Positions 42,937 to 51,925 of a DNA stretch of 64,000 bases are shown here, piece by piece. The stretch lies in assembly GCF_002263495.1 (NCBI RefSeq), contig NZ_CP022753.1, forward strand, positions 2,914,001 to 2,978,000. Reading direction: 5' to 3'. The notes under the pieces are model-generated. The model was not told the DNA's origin and did no database searches. It saw only the letters and a list, made by a program, of their open reading frames with translations. A program made the translations under genes and the position numbers. Source of the stretch: Nocardiopsis gilva YIM 90087. GTDB lineage: Bacteria > Actinomycetota > Actinomycetes > Streptosporangiales > Streptosporangiaceae. Numbering within the stretch: the first letter of the stretch is position 1; the number at the start of each line of letters is the position of its first letter.

Positions 42937-44700
42937 TTGATGCCTGCAGTCGTCGTGTTGCTGGCCGTACTGGCGGTTTTCGCGCTGGGGTACCGGTACT
43001 ACTCCGCCTACTTGGCCAAACGCGTCTACGCACTGGATCCCGCGTTCGTCACCCCCGCCCACCGCTACTCCGACGGGGTCGACTTCGTCCCCACCAACAA
43101 GCACATCGTCTTCGCCCACCACTTCATCTCGGTGGCCGGCGCCGCGCCGATCGTCGGCCCGGCGATCGCGGTGTTCTGGGGCTGGGGGCCGGCGCTGCTG
43201 TGGGTGGTCCTTGGCACGGTCTTCGCCTCGGGCGCGCACGACTTCGGGTCGATCGTGGTCTCAGTCCGGCACAAGGGCCGGAGCATCGGCACACTGGCGC
43301 GCGACGTCATCGGCAAGCGGGCCCGCATCCTGTTCCTGCTGATCATCTTCTTCCTGGTGACCATGGTCAACGCGGTCTTCGCCGTGGTCATCGCGGGCCT
43401 GTTCATCAACACCCCCGAAGCCGTGCTGTCGGTGCTGATCACGATCCCGCTGGCGATCGGGGTCGGCCAGGTCGTCTACCGCCGGCGCACCGCCGCGCTG
43501 CTCCCCTCGATCGCCGCGCTGGTCATCGTCTACGCCTGCATCCCGCTGGGCGCCCAGTTCCCGATCACGGTGGACCCCCTGGCCCAGCTCATCGGCGTCG
43601 AGCCGCTGACGGTGTGGATCGTGCTGATCTTCACCTACACCTTCTTCGCCTCCCGCCTGCCGGTGTGGCTGCTGCTCCAGCCGCGCGACTACATCAACCA
43701 GCAGCAGATGGTGCTCGCGCTGGCCGTGATCATCCTCGGCGTGGTCGTCGGGATGGACACCATCGCCGCCCCCCTCGTCAACGACGTGCCCGCGGACTCG
43801 CCCTCCTGGTTCCCGCTGCTGTTCATCACCATCGCCTGCGGGGCGGTCTCCGGATTCCACAGCCTCGTCTCCTCCGGGACCACCGCCAAGCAGCTCGACA
43901 AGGAGACCGACGCCCGCTACGTCGGGTATCTCAGCTCGCTCGGTGAGGGCACCCTCGCCCTGTGCTCGATCCTGGCCTGCACCGCCGGTGTGGTCGTCCT
44001 CGCCGCCGACCCCGCGGCGCAGTGGCAGGTCCTCTACGCCGACTGGGGCTCCGCCCAGGGCGGAGCGGCCGGGAAGTTCACCGAAGGCGTGGCGAACTTC
44101 GCCGGGCACCTCGGCGTCCCGGTCAGCGTCGGCCTGGTGTTCGCGACCGTGGTCGTGGTCAGCTTCGCCGCCACCAGCCTCGACACCGCCGTCCGCCTGC
44201 AGCGCTACATCATCCAGGAGATCTCCGAGATCGTCGGGTTCAAGCCGCTGGCCCGCAACATCACGCTGGCCACGCTGATCGCCGTCGTCATCCCGATCGG
44301 CCTGGCCATGGTCCCCGGCGACTTCGCGCTCGGCACGCTGTGGCTGCTGTTCGGCACCACCAACCAGCTCACCGCCGGGCTCGCGCTCGCCGTCATCGCC
44401 GTGTGGGTGACCAAGAACGGCCGCAACCCCATCGCGATCCTCATCCCGCTGGTGTTCCTGGTGATCATGACCTCCTGGGCGCTGGTCATCCAGCTCATCG
44501 GCTTCGCCACCTCCGCGGACCCGCTGCAGGCCTTCCTGCTCGCCCCGCTCGACGCCGTCATCTTCGCCCTGGCCGTTTGGATGGTCGTCGAGGCCGCGCT
44601 GGCGCTGCGCCGGGCCTGGGCGCTCCGGACGGCTCCGGCGGCGGGCCGCGGTGCCGAGGCGGGTGCCGCTGAGAGCGCCGCCGACGGCGAGGAGCAGTAG
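42937..44700 (+). CDS. cstA: CstA family peptide/pyruvate transporter
   Basis: A 587-residue protein with about 16 membrane segments. The family's opening pattern is present: YSAYLAKRVYALDP, then PTNKHIVFAHHFISVAGAAP, GHDFGSIVVSVRHKGRSIG-like segments and VSSGTTAKQLDKETDARYVGYL. In E. coli CstA imports peptides under carbon starvation and paralogue BtsT takes up pyruvate; the substrate here is not decidable. GAGGAG five bases before the ATG is a strong ribosome site. It begins a three-gene operon with the CC-tailed protein (starts 3 bases after the stop) and an ArsA-like ATPase, so the transporter may depend on them. Confidence 0.93.
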   Translation: MMPAVVVLLAVLAVFALGYRYYSAYLAKRVYALDPAFVTPAHRYSDGVDFVPTNKHIVFAHHFISVAGAAPIVGPAIAVFWGWGPALLWVVLGTVFASGAHDFGSIVVSVRHKGRSIGTLARDVIGKRARILFLLIIFFLVTMVNAVFAVVIAGLFINTPEAVLSVLITIPLAIGVGQVVYRRRTAALLPSIAALVIVYACIPLGAQFPITVDPLAQLIGVEPLTVWIVLIFTYTFFASRLPVWLLLQPRDYINQQQMVLALAVIILGVVVGMDTIAAPLVNDVPADSPSWFPLLFITIACGAVSGFHSLVSSGTTAKQLDKETDARYVGYLSSLGEGTLALCSILACTAGVVVLAADPAAQWQVLYADWGSAQGGAAGKFTEGVANFAGHLGVPVSVGLVFATVVVVSFAATSLDTAVRLQRYIIQEISEIVGFKPLARNITLATLIAVVIPIGLAMVPGDFALGTLWLLFGTTNQLTAGLALAVIAVWVTKNGRNPIAILIPLVFLVIMTSWALVIQLIGFATSADPLQAFLLAPLDAVIFALAVWMVVEAALALRRAWALRTAPAAGRGAEAGAAESAADGEEQ

Positions 44701-44702
44701 CG

Positions 44703-45038
44703 ATGTCGGCGACCGCGCCCGAACCCGCCGGCGTCGGCGCACCCGCCCGGCTGACCGAGCGTGCGGCCCGGGCCTGGCGGGGCGCGGTCGCCGCATGGCG
44801 CCGCTTCGAGGCCGCCCACGACGCGGTGTTCGACGCCCGCTGGGGCTACGCACGGCGGCGTGAGGCCCGCAAGCAGCAGGACACGCTGCGCGCGCTGCTC
44901 ATGCTCGACACACTGGGCGTGGACAATCCGGTGGCGTATGAAACTCTGGAGCTGATCCCCTACATGGTTTCCGACCTGCACGAATGGCACCGCCGTGCGG
45001 GGCGCGAGGAGTTCGGCGACGGCCAGGTGTGCTGCTAG
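44703..45038 (+). CDS. Small CC-tailed protein (cory-CC-star type)
   Basis: A 111-residue protein ending in Cys-Cys immediately before the stop (GQVCC). The middle contains AWRRFEAAHDAVFDARWGYA and DTLRALLMLDTLGVDNPVAYE, then YMVSDLHEWHRRAGREEFGD. This composition and the terminal CC match the family named cory-CC-star in actinobacteria; that recognition is from memory. No membrane segment is present, so it is cytoplasmic or peripheral. It starts 3 bases after cstA and precedes an ArsA-like ATPase by 58 bases. The paired terminal cysteines could bind metal, take a lipid, or be handed to the ATPase; no function is established to my knowledge. Confidence 0.72.
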   Translation: MSATAPEPAGVGAPARLTERAARAWRGAVAAWRRFEAAHDAVFDARWGYARRREARKQQDTLRALLMLDTLGVDNPVAYETLELIPYMVSDLHEWHRRAGREEFGDGQVCC

Positions 45039-45096
45039 GCGGGCACGGAACGGCACGCACGACATCAGGCGGCGCGACGTGAGAGGCAGGACGACG

Positions 45097-46035
45097 GTGG
45101 ACATGGGGGCGCACGGCGACGCGGTCGACCCCGCCGTCCCGATCACCTTCTTCGGCGGCAAGGGCGGTGTGGGCAAGACGACGATGGCCGCTGCCGCCGC
45201 CCTCGCGCACGCCGACGCGGGCCTGCGCACCCTGGTCATCTCCACCGACCCCGCCCACTCGCTCGGCGACGCCCTGGAGACCCCGCTGGGAGACCGCCCG
45301 CGGCGCGTGGCCGACGGCCTCTGGGCAGCCGAGCCGGACGCCGAAGCCGCGGTGCGCCGCCGCGTCGAGCAGGTGACCGAGGACGCCCACGCCGCCCTGC
45401 CCCGCGAGATCATGCCCGCGGTGCGCCGCCACCTGGAGCACGCCGCGGCCGGTCCCGGCATGGTCGAGTCGGCCCTCGCCGACCTGCTCATCGACGCGAT
45501 GGACCAGGTGCCGGGGGAGTGGGACCGGCTCGTCGTGGACAGCGCCCCCACCGGGCACCTGCTGCGCATGCTCGACCTGCCCGCGCTGCTCACCCCCTGG
45601 GTGCGCGGCCTGGCGCGGCAGCGCGAGCGCGCCCTGGACGCCGACCGCTTCGCCGAGGACGTCGTCGGCTCCGAGGAACCCGACGACACGGTCGACGACC
45701 CGCTGCTGCGGCGGCTGCACGAGCGCCGACTGCGGTTGGAGCGCGCCGCGCGGCGGCTGCGAGGTGACGCGTGGATGCGCGTCGTGCTGCTGCCGCGGCG
45801 CATGGTGCTGGCCGAGACCGAGCGCGCCGCCGACCAGCTCGCCGCGGCCGGTTTCCGGCTCGGCCCGGCCGTCATCAACCAGGTCCCCCACGCCCCCGAC
45901 GAGCAGGTGATGGAGGCCGCACGACGCCGCTTCGCCGGGCCGGGGGTGGTGGAGCTGCCCCTGGTGGCGGAGGAACCGACCGGCCTGGCCCGGTTGCGCG
46001 CGCTGTCCGCGCGGGTCGTCGCCCCCTGCCGCTGA
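45097..46035 (+). CDS. ArsA/Get3-like P-loop ATPase
   Basis: A 312-residue protein from the GTG at 45097 (AGGA five bases upstream; the ATG at 45103 is also in frame). The deviant Walker A FFGGKGGVGKTT is at about residues 18-29, switch I is VISTDPAHSLGDAL, and switch II is VVDSAPTGHLLRMLDLP. This is the SIMIBI class of anion-pump/tail-anchored-protein ATPases, which work as dimers. No arsenite-binding Cys triad and no CxxC of Get3 is seen, apart from a single Cys near the C-terminus (VAPCR). It is third in the cstA operon, directly after the CC-tailed protein, which suggests a shared task. Confidence 0.85.
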   Translation: MDMGAHGDAVDPAVPITFFGGKGGVGKTTMAAAAALAHADAGLRTLVISTDPAHSLGDALETPLGDRPRRVADGLWAAEPDAEAAVRRRVEQVTEDAHAALPREIMPAVRRHLEHAAAGPGMVESALADLLIDAMDQVPGEWDRLVVDSAPTGHLLRMLDLPALLTPWVRGLARQRERALDADRFAEDVVGSEEPDDTVDDPLLRRLHERRLRLERAARRLRGDAWMRVVLLPRRMVLAETERAADQLAAAGFRLGPAVINQVPHAPDEQVMEAARRRFAGPGVVELPLVAEEPTGLARLRALSARVVAPCR

Positions 46036-46390
46036 CCGCGGATGGTCCGCGCGGCTCCGGTGGTTCCCGGGGTCCTTCGGCACGACGGGAACGGCACCCG
46101 TGATCTTTCTCCCATGCCCGAGAGCCCCACCTCTGGATTCTTGGTTTCCGTTTGACCATCGCCGCACATTTCGCACACCGACTTCGCTGATGTTTTCCTT
46201 TCCGTTGCATCCCCGGCTGACCGCAGACGCCGCAGGCTTCGGCGGTTCCGGTCAGCCTCGGCTGCGGAGCTTCACTGGCCCGCGTGGGGCCTTGGTCACG
46301 TGTGGGGGCGGGTGCTACGTGGCACGTGGCACACATGTGGAGTACTGCTGTCCCAGGTAGGCTCGACTTCTGGGTAATAGGGGAGGTGGG
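46036..46390. other. Intergenic with terminator hairpin
   Basis: No gene. A 9-bp stem (46215-46223 with 46249-46257, enclosing a smaller stem) is the probable terminator of the cstA operon. The remainder leads into the next gene's promoter, which is not clearly visible. Confidence 0.45.
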
Positions 46391-47161
46391 GTGGCGATCC
46401 AATCGAATCCGGCGAGTGATCGGATCTGGACGGTCCCGAATCTGCTAAGCGTGCTGCGGTTGATCGGGGTCCCCTTCTTCCTGTGGCTTGTTCTGGTGCC
46501 GCAGGCGGATTGGTGGGCGCTGGGCCTCCTCGCGTTCGCCGGAGTCTCCGACTGGCTCGACGGCAAGATCGCGCGGGCGTGGAACCAGGTGAGCCGCCTG
46601 GGTGCGCTGCTGGACCCCATGGCCGACCGCCTGTACATCTTCGCTGCGCTGCTCGGCCTGGTCGTCCGGGACATCGTTCCCTGGTGGCTCATGGCCGTCC
46701 TCGTCGTGCGCGACGTCCTCATCGTGCTCGCGCTTCCGGTGCTGCGCCACTACGGCTACGGCCCCCTTCCGGTGAATTTCGCCGGAAAGGCGGCGACACT
46801 TTGCCTTCTTTACTCGTTCCCCCTGCTGTTCATCGCCGGTTATGACGGAATTGTCGGAGATGTGGCAAGAATTGTGGGTTGGGCGTTCGCCATCTGGGGA
46901 ACGGCTATCTACTGGTGGGCCGGACTGCTCTACGCAGTGCAGGGTCTGCGCTTGATCGGGCAGACCCGCCGGGCCGACCGATCGTCGGCGGAGGGTGTCG
47001 CATCCGCGCCGCGACCGGCGGCCACGACCGGCGACGCCGGTGAGGTGCCCGGCGATCGGGCGAGCAACGAGACCTGCGAAGAACCTGACCAGGCTCCGCG
47101 TCGCCCTGATGACTCCGGGCCACCGTCCAGCGACAGGAAGGGAGCGACATCCCCACCATGA
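46391..47161 (+). CDS. CDP-alcohol phosphatidyltransferase (PgsA-like)
   Basis: A 256-residue membrane protein. The motif D-G-x2-A-R-x8-G-x3-D-x3-D is intact: DGKIARAWNQVSRLG then ALLDPMADR. An N-terminal TVPNLLSVLRLIGVPFFLW and about five membrane segments are typical of phosphatidylglycerophosphate or cardiolipin synthases. From about residue 195 there is a Pro/Ser/Glu-rich cytoplasmic tail of 60 residues. The GTG at 46391 has GGGAGG upstream. It is followed 55 bases later by the nucleotidyltransferase gene in the same direction. The exact acceptor alcohol is not determined. Confidence 0.85.
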   Translation: MAIQSNPASDRIWTVPNLLSVLRLIGVPFFLWLVLVPQADWWALGLLAFAGVSDWLDGKIARAWNQVSRLGALLDPMADRLYIFAALLGLVVRDIVPWWLMAVLVVRDVLIVLALPVLRHYGYGPLPVNFAGKAATLCLLYSFPLLFIAGYDGIVGDVARIVGWAFAIWGTAIYWWAGLLYAVQGLRLIGQTRRADRSSAEGVASAPRPAATTGDAGEVPGDRASNETCEEPDQAPRRPDDSGPPSSDRKGATSPP

Positions 47162-47216
47162 GTGCACGCCCAGGGGCTTTTGGCCGCCGTATGACAGGGG
47201 TCGGGGGGTGGCCCCG

Positions 47217-49715
47217 ATGAAGGCCGTTGTGATGGCTGGAGGCGAGGGGACCCGCCTGCGGCCGATGACCGCCAACCAGCCCAAACCCCTGCTGCCCGTT
47301 GTGAACAAGCCGATCATGGAACACGTGCTGCGTCTCCTCAAGCGGCACGGGATCGACGACACGGTTGTCACCGTGCAGTTCCTCGCCACCCTGATCCGGA
47401 ACTACTTCGGTGACGGCGAGGAGCTCGGGATGAACCTGAGCTATGTCGCCGAGGAGGTTCCCCTCGGAACGGCTGGCAGCGTCAAGAACGCCGAGGAACA
47501 GCTCCGCGGCGAGCCGTTCATCGTCATTTCCGGTGACGCGCTCACCGACATCGACCTCTCCGACATGGTGCGGTTCCACCGGGAGAACGGCGCCATGGTC
47601 ACCATTGGCCTCAAACGGGTCGCCAACCCCTTGGAATTCGGCATCATCATCGTGGACGAACAGGGGCGCATTCAGCGCTTCTTGGAGAAGCCCACATGGG
47701 GGCAGGTCTTCTCCGACACGGTGAACACCGGCATCTACATCATGGAGCCGGAGGTCCTCGACCATGTCGCCGCGGGCGAGGTCGTCGACTGGTCCGGCGA
47801 CGTCTTCCCGAAGCTGCTGAAGGACGGGGCGCCGCTCTACGGCTACATCGCCGACGGCTACTGGGAGGACGTGGGGACCCACGAGAGCTATCTGAGGTCC
47901 CAGGCCGACGTCCTGTCCGGCAAGGTCGACGTCGACATCGACGGCTTCGAGGTCTCCCCGGGGGTCTGGGTGGCCGAGGGCGCCGATGTCGACCCGGAGG
48001 CCGTGCTCAAGGGCCCGCTCTACATCGGTGACTACGCCAAGGTCGAGGCGGGGGCCGAACTCCGCGAGTTCACCGTCCTCGGCAGCAACGTGGTCGTGCG
48101 CTCCGAAGCGTTCCTGCACCGCACCGTGGTGCACAGCAACGTCTTCATCGGCGCCAGCACCAACATGCGCGGCTGCGTCATCGGCAAGAACACCGACGTG
48201 ATGTCGGGAGCCCGGATCGAGGAGGGCGCCGTCGTCGGTGAGGAATGCGTCATCGAGTCCGAGGCGTACCTCTCCAACGACATCAAGGTCTACCCCTTCA
48301 AGACCATCGAGGCCGGGGCGGTCGTCAACGCGAACGTCATCTGGGAGTCGCGCGGCCAGCGCTCCCTGTTCGGCCCCCGCGGCGTCTCCGGGCTGATCAA
48401 CGTGGAGATCACGCCCGAACTCGCGGTCCGTCTGGCCAGCGCGTACGCCACCACCCTGAAGAAGGGCTCGGTGGTCATCACCTCCCGGGACGTCTCCCGG
48501 GCGGCGCGCACCCTCAAGCGCGCCGTGATCAGCGCGCTCACCGCCGCGGCCATCGACGTCCGCGACCTGGAGGTCGTGCCGCTGCCGGTGGCGCGCTTCC
48601 ACACCTCGCAGAGCGGCGTGGCCGGGGGCATCAGCCTGCGCACCACGCCCGGCGACCCGCAGTCGGTGGACATCGTCTTCCTCGACGACCGCGGCGCCGA
48701 CCTCTCCCCGGCGGCCCAGCGGAAACTGGAGCGGGTCTTCTCCCGCGCCGAGTACCGCCGGGCGTTCCCCGGGGAGATCGCCGAACTGTCCTTCCCCTCG
48801 CGCGGCGTGGAGTCCTACGCCCACGAGCTGCTGCGGCGCGTCGACACCACGGGTGTCGCCGAGGCCGAGCTGAAGGTCGTCGTCGACTGCGCCGGAGGAT
48901 CCGCCTCGCTCATCCTGCCGTCGCTGCTCGGCCGGATCGGGGTCGACGTCCTGACGGTCAACAACCGGCTGGACGAGAGCTCGCCCACGGACACGCTCGC
49001 CAAGCAGATGCGCGACCTGCAGCGCCTGGGCGACCTCGTGAAGTCCTCGGGGGCCGACTTCGGCGTCCGGTTCGACCCCGTGGCCGAGCGGCTCGCGCTC
49101 GTGGACGAGAACGGTGAACTGGTCGACAACGACCGCGCCCTGCTGGTCGTCCTCGACCTCGTGGCCGCCGAGCGCCGGGGCGGCCGGGTCGCCCTGCCGG
49201 TGACCACCACCCGGGTGGCCGAGCAGGTGGCGTCGTACCACGGCGCCCAGGTGCAGTGGACACCGACGTCCACCGACGAGCTGACCAAGGCGGCCAAGGC
49301 CGAGGACATCATCTTCGCCTCCGACGGGCGCGGCGGCTACCTGCTCCCCGAGTTCTCGCGTACGACTGACGGCATCGCCGCGTTCGTCCGGTTGCTCGGC
49401 CTGGTGGCGCGCACCCGGATGTCGCTGAGCCAGATCGACCGGCGCATCCCGCAGGCGCACCTGCTGCGCCGGTCCGTTCCCACACCGTGGGCGGTCAAGG
49501 GCAGCGTCATGCGCGCCGTGGTGGAGGCCGCCGGCGACCGCGAGATCGACACCACCGACGGCGTCCGGGTCCTTGAGCCCGGCGGCGGGTGGGCCCTCAT
49601 CCTGCCCGACACCGCCGAAGCCGTCACCCACCTGTGGGCCGAAGGCCCCGACTCCGACACCGCGCAGCGTCTGCTGGACGAGTGGGCGGCCGTGGTCGAG
49701 CATGCCGAAGGCTGA
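47217..49715 (+). CDS. NDP-sugar pyrophosphorylase fused to phosphomannomutase-like domain
   Basis: An 832-residue protein, usually annotated mannose-1-phosphate guanylyltransferase in actinomycetes. The N-terminal nucleotidyltransferase (about 1-230) has AGGEGTRLRPMTANQPKPLLP, FIVISGDALTDID and FLEKPTWGQVFSDTVNTGIY. Left-handed beta-helix repeats follow (about 255-360). The C-terminal two-thirds has the phosphohexomutase fold, but the phosphoserine loop TASHNP is replaced by SLRTTPGDPQS (about 472-482), so mutase activity is doubtful. The ATG at 47217 was used; a GTG at 47208 is an alternative. The likely product, GDP-mannose, feeds mannosylated lipids or glycoproteins. A terminator hairpin follows. 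Confidence 0.85.
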   Translation: MKAVVMAGGEGTRLRPMTANQPKPLLPVVNKPIMEHVLRLLKRHGIDDTVVTVQFLATLIRNYFGDGEELGMNLSYVAEEVPLGTAGSVKNAEEQLRGEPFIVISGDALTDIDLSDMVRFHRENGAMVTIGLKRVANPLEFGIIIVDEQGRIQRFLEKPTWGQVFSDTVNTGIYIMEPEVLDHVAAGEVVDWSGDVFPKLLKDGAPLYGYIADGYWEDVGTHESYLRSQADVLSGKVDVDIDGFEVSPGVWVAEGADVDPEAVLKGPLYIGDYAKVEAGAELREFTVLGSNVVVRSEAFLHRTVVHSNVFIGASTNMRGCVIGKNTDVMSGARIEEGAVVGEECVIESEAYLSNDIKVYPFKTIEAGAVVNANVIWESRGQRSLFGPRGVSGLINVEITPELAVRLASAYATTLKKGSVVITSRDVSRAARTLKRAVISALTAAAIDVRDLEVVPLPVARFHTSQSGVAGGISLRTTPGDPQSVDIVFLDDRGADLSPAAQRKLERVFSRAEYRRAFPGEIAELSFPSRGVESYAHELLRRVDTTGVAEAELKVVVDCAGGSASLILPSLLGRIGVDVLTVNNRLDESSPTDTLAKQMRDLQRLGDLVKSSGADFGVRFDPVAERLALVDENGELVDNDRALLVVLDLVAAERRGGRVALPVTTTRVAEQVASYHGAQVQWTPTSTDELTKAAKAEDIIFASDGRGGYLLPEFSRTTDGIAAFVRLLGLVARTRMSLSQIDRRIPQAHLLRRSVPTPWAVKGSVMRAVVEAAGDREIDTTDGVRVLEPGGGWALILPDTAEAVTHLWAEGPDSDTAQRLLDEWAAVVEHAEG

Positions 49716-50179
49716 CGGCACCCGTGCGTGGACGGTGGGAGACACCTCTCGGCAGCGTCGCCGGGACACCTCGCACGGCGGCACGTACAGCGGGCGCCGT
49801 CACGCCGAAGGGCGGTGAGAGGCGCGTGCGTCCGGGCCGTCCGTGGAGCCGTCGAAGCGGCCCCACGGGCGGCCCGGTCCGCTGCCAGTGGTCGCGGCGG
49901 CGTCACGGGGGGCAGTGTCGCAGTGCCTTCCTGTCTGCTTCGAACCGCGAATATGGTTTAGAGTCGAGTGTCCCCGCAAGGCCGTGCGACACGGGAGTGT
50001 GGGGCTCAGCGATCGTGGGGGATGAAAGCCTTGTAAAGAAGCGCGAGGTGAGCCGGGAACCCGACGCCGGTACGCGGCGTTACCAGTGTTGGGTGAGCGG
50101 GCCGCCCGATCACCCGGCACCTACATGACGACCAGCCGAATCAAGCACCGCCCCGTGCGGTAGGAGGCCGAGCCGACCT
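49716..50179. other. Intergenic with terminator, garA promoter region
   Basis: No gene-like frame. A 15-bp hairpin (49832-49846 with 49863-49877, one G.U-type mismatch) lies 117 bases after the nucleotidyltransferase stop and is its likely terminator. The A+T-richer stretch at 49945-49970 probably contains the garA promoter. Confidence 0.45.
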
Positions 50180-50722
50180 ATGTCGAGCGTTTACTGCACG
50201 CAGTGCGGTCACGCCGTTGCGGATGATGCCCGTTTCTGCTCCAACTGTGGTTCCCCCATCCGCGCGGCGGGACAGGAGGCTCCTCGTTCCGGCGAGCGCC
50301 GCGACTCCGTCGGTGAGACCACGTCCACGATCTCCATCTCGGGAATCCAGGCCCTCGAAGCCGAGATCGACGCGGGCGACGAGGCTCCCGCTGACCCCGC
50401 CAATGTCGACGCGCTGCCGGCCGGCACAGCGCTGCTGGTCGTCAAGCGCGGCCCGAACGCCGGGAGTCGCTTCCTGCTGGACAGCGACGTCACCACGGCC
50501 GGGCGCCACCCCAACAGCGACATCTTCCTCGACGACGTGACCGTCTCCCGGCGCCACGTGGAGTTCTTCCGGCGTGGAGACGGCTTCGGGGTTCGCGATG
50601 TCGGCAGCCTGAACGGCACATATGTCAACCGCGAGCGCATAGATGAGGCCGAGCTCGGCGGCGGCGACGAGGTGCAGATCGGCAAGTTCCGACTGGTGCT
50701 GCTGACCAAGCCGCGGCGCTGA
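50180..50722 (+). CDS. garA: GarA/OdhI-type FHA domain regulator with zinc ribbon
   Basis: A 180-residue protein. An N-terminal zinc-ribbon (Cys6, Cys9, Cys20, Cys23) is followed by SVGETTSTISIS with Thr47/Thr48, the Ser/Thr-kinase target motif of GarA/OdhI proteins. The FHA domain (about 85-175) has AGRHPNSDIFLDDVTVSRRH, GSLNGTYVN and a final strand FRLVLL. In corynebacteria and mycobacteria the unphosphorylated protein inhibits 2-oxoglutarate dehydrogenase and controls glutamate metabolism; phosphorylation makes the FHA domain bind its own tail. The zinc ribbon is usual in Streptomyces-type homologues. It precedes bifunctional nuclease and merR genes, a conserved neighbourhood with gcvP. 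A hairpin terminator follows. Confidence 0.93.
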   Translation: MSSVYCTQCGHAVADDARFCSNCGSPIRAAGQEAPRSGERRDSVGETTSTISISGIQALEAEIDAGDEAPADPANVDALPAGTALLVVKRGPNAGSRFLLDSDVTTAGRHPNSDIFLDDVTVSRRHVEFFRRGDGFGVRDVGSLNGTYVNRERIDEAELGGGDEVQIGKFRLVLLTKPRR

Positions 50723-51063
50723 ACGGAAGCGCCCCAGGGAACCCGGTCGCACCCACAACCCGGCGGACGCGTTCATCCGCGCCGCGGGCCGCACGGTCGG
50801 CCCGCGGCAGGTTTGCACTGCCTCTTCACCGGAGAGCCTAATCTCAACGAGGACCGTCACGGATGGTGCGTTTGACAGGGGGTTCCCGAAATTCCCGCTG
50901 ATTGGCGGGGTCACTGGCCTGGCCCGCGGCCGCCTTCGGCCCCGGACGGGTCTCGGAGATCGGGCCTCTCGCGGTGTACCGTGAAATGACGGATAAGAGC
51001 ACGGAGCAGAGCACATCCTGGCGAGTGCCCATCCGGCACGACGAGTCGTGGGACGGAGCCGCA
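50723..51063. other. Intergenic with terminator; no ftsR-like gene
   Basis: A 10-bp hairpin (50781-50790 with 50799-50808) terminates garA. Many actinomycetes have a MerR-type gene (ftsR) at this place; no frame here encodes one. Confidence 0.5.
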
Positions 51064-51534
51064 GTGAAGCACATGGAGGTCGTCGGCGTCCGGGTCGAGA
51101 TGCCCTCGAACCAGCCGATCGTCCTGCTCAAAGAGTCCGACGGAGAACGCTACCTTCCGATCTGGATCGGTGCGGTGGAGGCCACCGCGATAGCTCTGGC
51201 CCAGCAGGGCGTCGTCCCCGCGCGGCCGTTGACCCATGACCTGTTCCGGGACGTCCTCGACGCGCTCGACGCCAGCCTGAGCACCGTCAACATCACGTCC
51301 CTGAGCGACGGCATCTTCTACGCCGACCTCGTCTTCTCCAATGGCGTCGAAGTGAGCGCGCGGCCCTCGGATTCCATCGCCCTCGCCCTGCGCACCGGCG
51401 CGCCGATCTACGCCCATGACGACGTCGTCGAGGAAGCCGGAGTTCCGATCCCGGATGAGCAGGAGGACGAGGTCGAGAAGTTCCGCGAGTTCCTGGACCA
51501 GATCACACCCGAGGACTTCGGCCGGACGACCTGA
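51064..51534 (+). CDS. Bifunctional nuclease (BFN/DUF151) family protein
   Basis: A 156-residue protein covering the whole BFN domain: MEVVGVRVEMPSNQPIVLLK, YLPIWIGAVEATAIALAQQG, FYADLVFSNGVEVSARPSDS and IALALRTGAPIYAHDDVVEE. The C-terminal EDEVEKFREFLDQITPEDFG is typical of actinomycete members. The family is named for plant DNase/RNase activity; the bacterial role is unproven. The GTG at 51064 with GGAG five bases upstream matches family starts; frames reaching 50902 are non-coding. Its position between garA and merR/gcvP is conserved in actinomycetes. Confidence 0.9.
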   Translation: MKHMEVVGVRVEMPSNQPIVLLKESDGERYLPIWIGAVEATAIALAQQGVVPARPLTHDLFRDVLDALDASLSTVNITSLSDGIFYADLVFSNGVEVSARPSDSIALALRTGAPIYAHDDVVEEAGVPIPDEQEDEVEKFREFLDQITPEDFGRTT

Positions 51535-51925
51535 GGCCGGGAGCCGCAGGCAGCGGTGCGGTGGGCACGCCACTCGGGGCGGACCGCACCCGTCGAAGAG
51601 CGTGCTCTGAATGCGGATCCGAAGCAGGCCCGCGGGCGGCGGCGGGCCGTCGGGAGGGCGTCTGGGACCTCCACCGGCGAGTGACGGAGGGAGTGATCCC
51701 GCGCCGCGCATCTGCGGCTCCGCCCCATCGTGATCGGGGTGGCGTGCCTGGTTGCGGATGGGCGGTCGGGGAGCCACAGAACAGCCGAAGAGGTTCCACG
51801 ACGCGCCGATGGGTGTCGTTGACGCTGTCCATCCGACCGGCTTACCTTCATTGTCGAAGGAACCCGCGGCGCACCCTTCGACCCCCTGTCAAACCGCCGT
51901 GGGCCGAGGAGCCGGAGGTTCGGCG
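51535..51925. other. Intergenic region, no gene recognised
   Basis: Open frames occur on both strands but none looks like a protein family. It should contain the promoter of the merR gene. Confidence 0.4.

Noticed and set aside
46905-49784. 959-residue open frame on the minus strand
   Set aside because: It is antisense to the well-supported nucleotidyltransferase/mutase-like gene; composition is Gly/Val/Arg/Asp-biased with no family resemblance.
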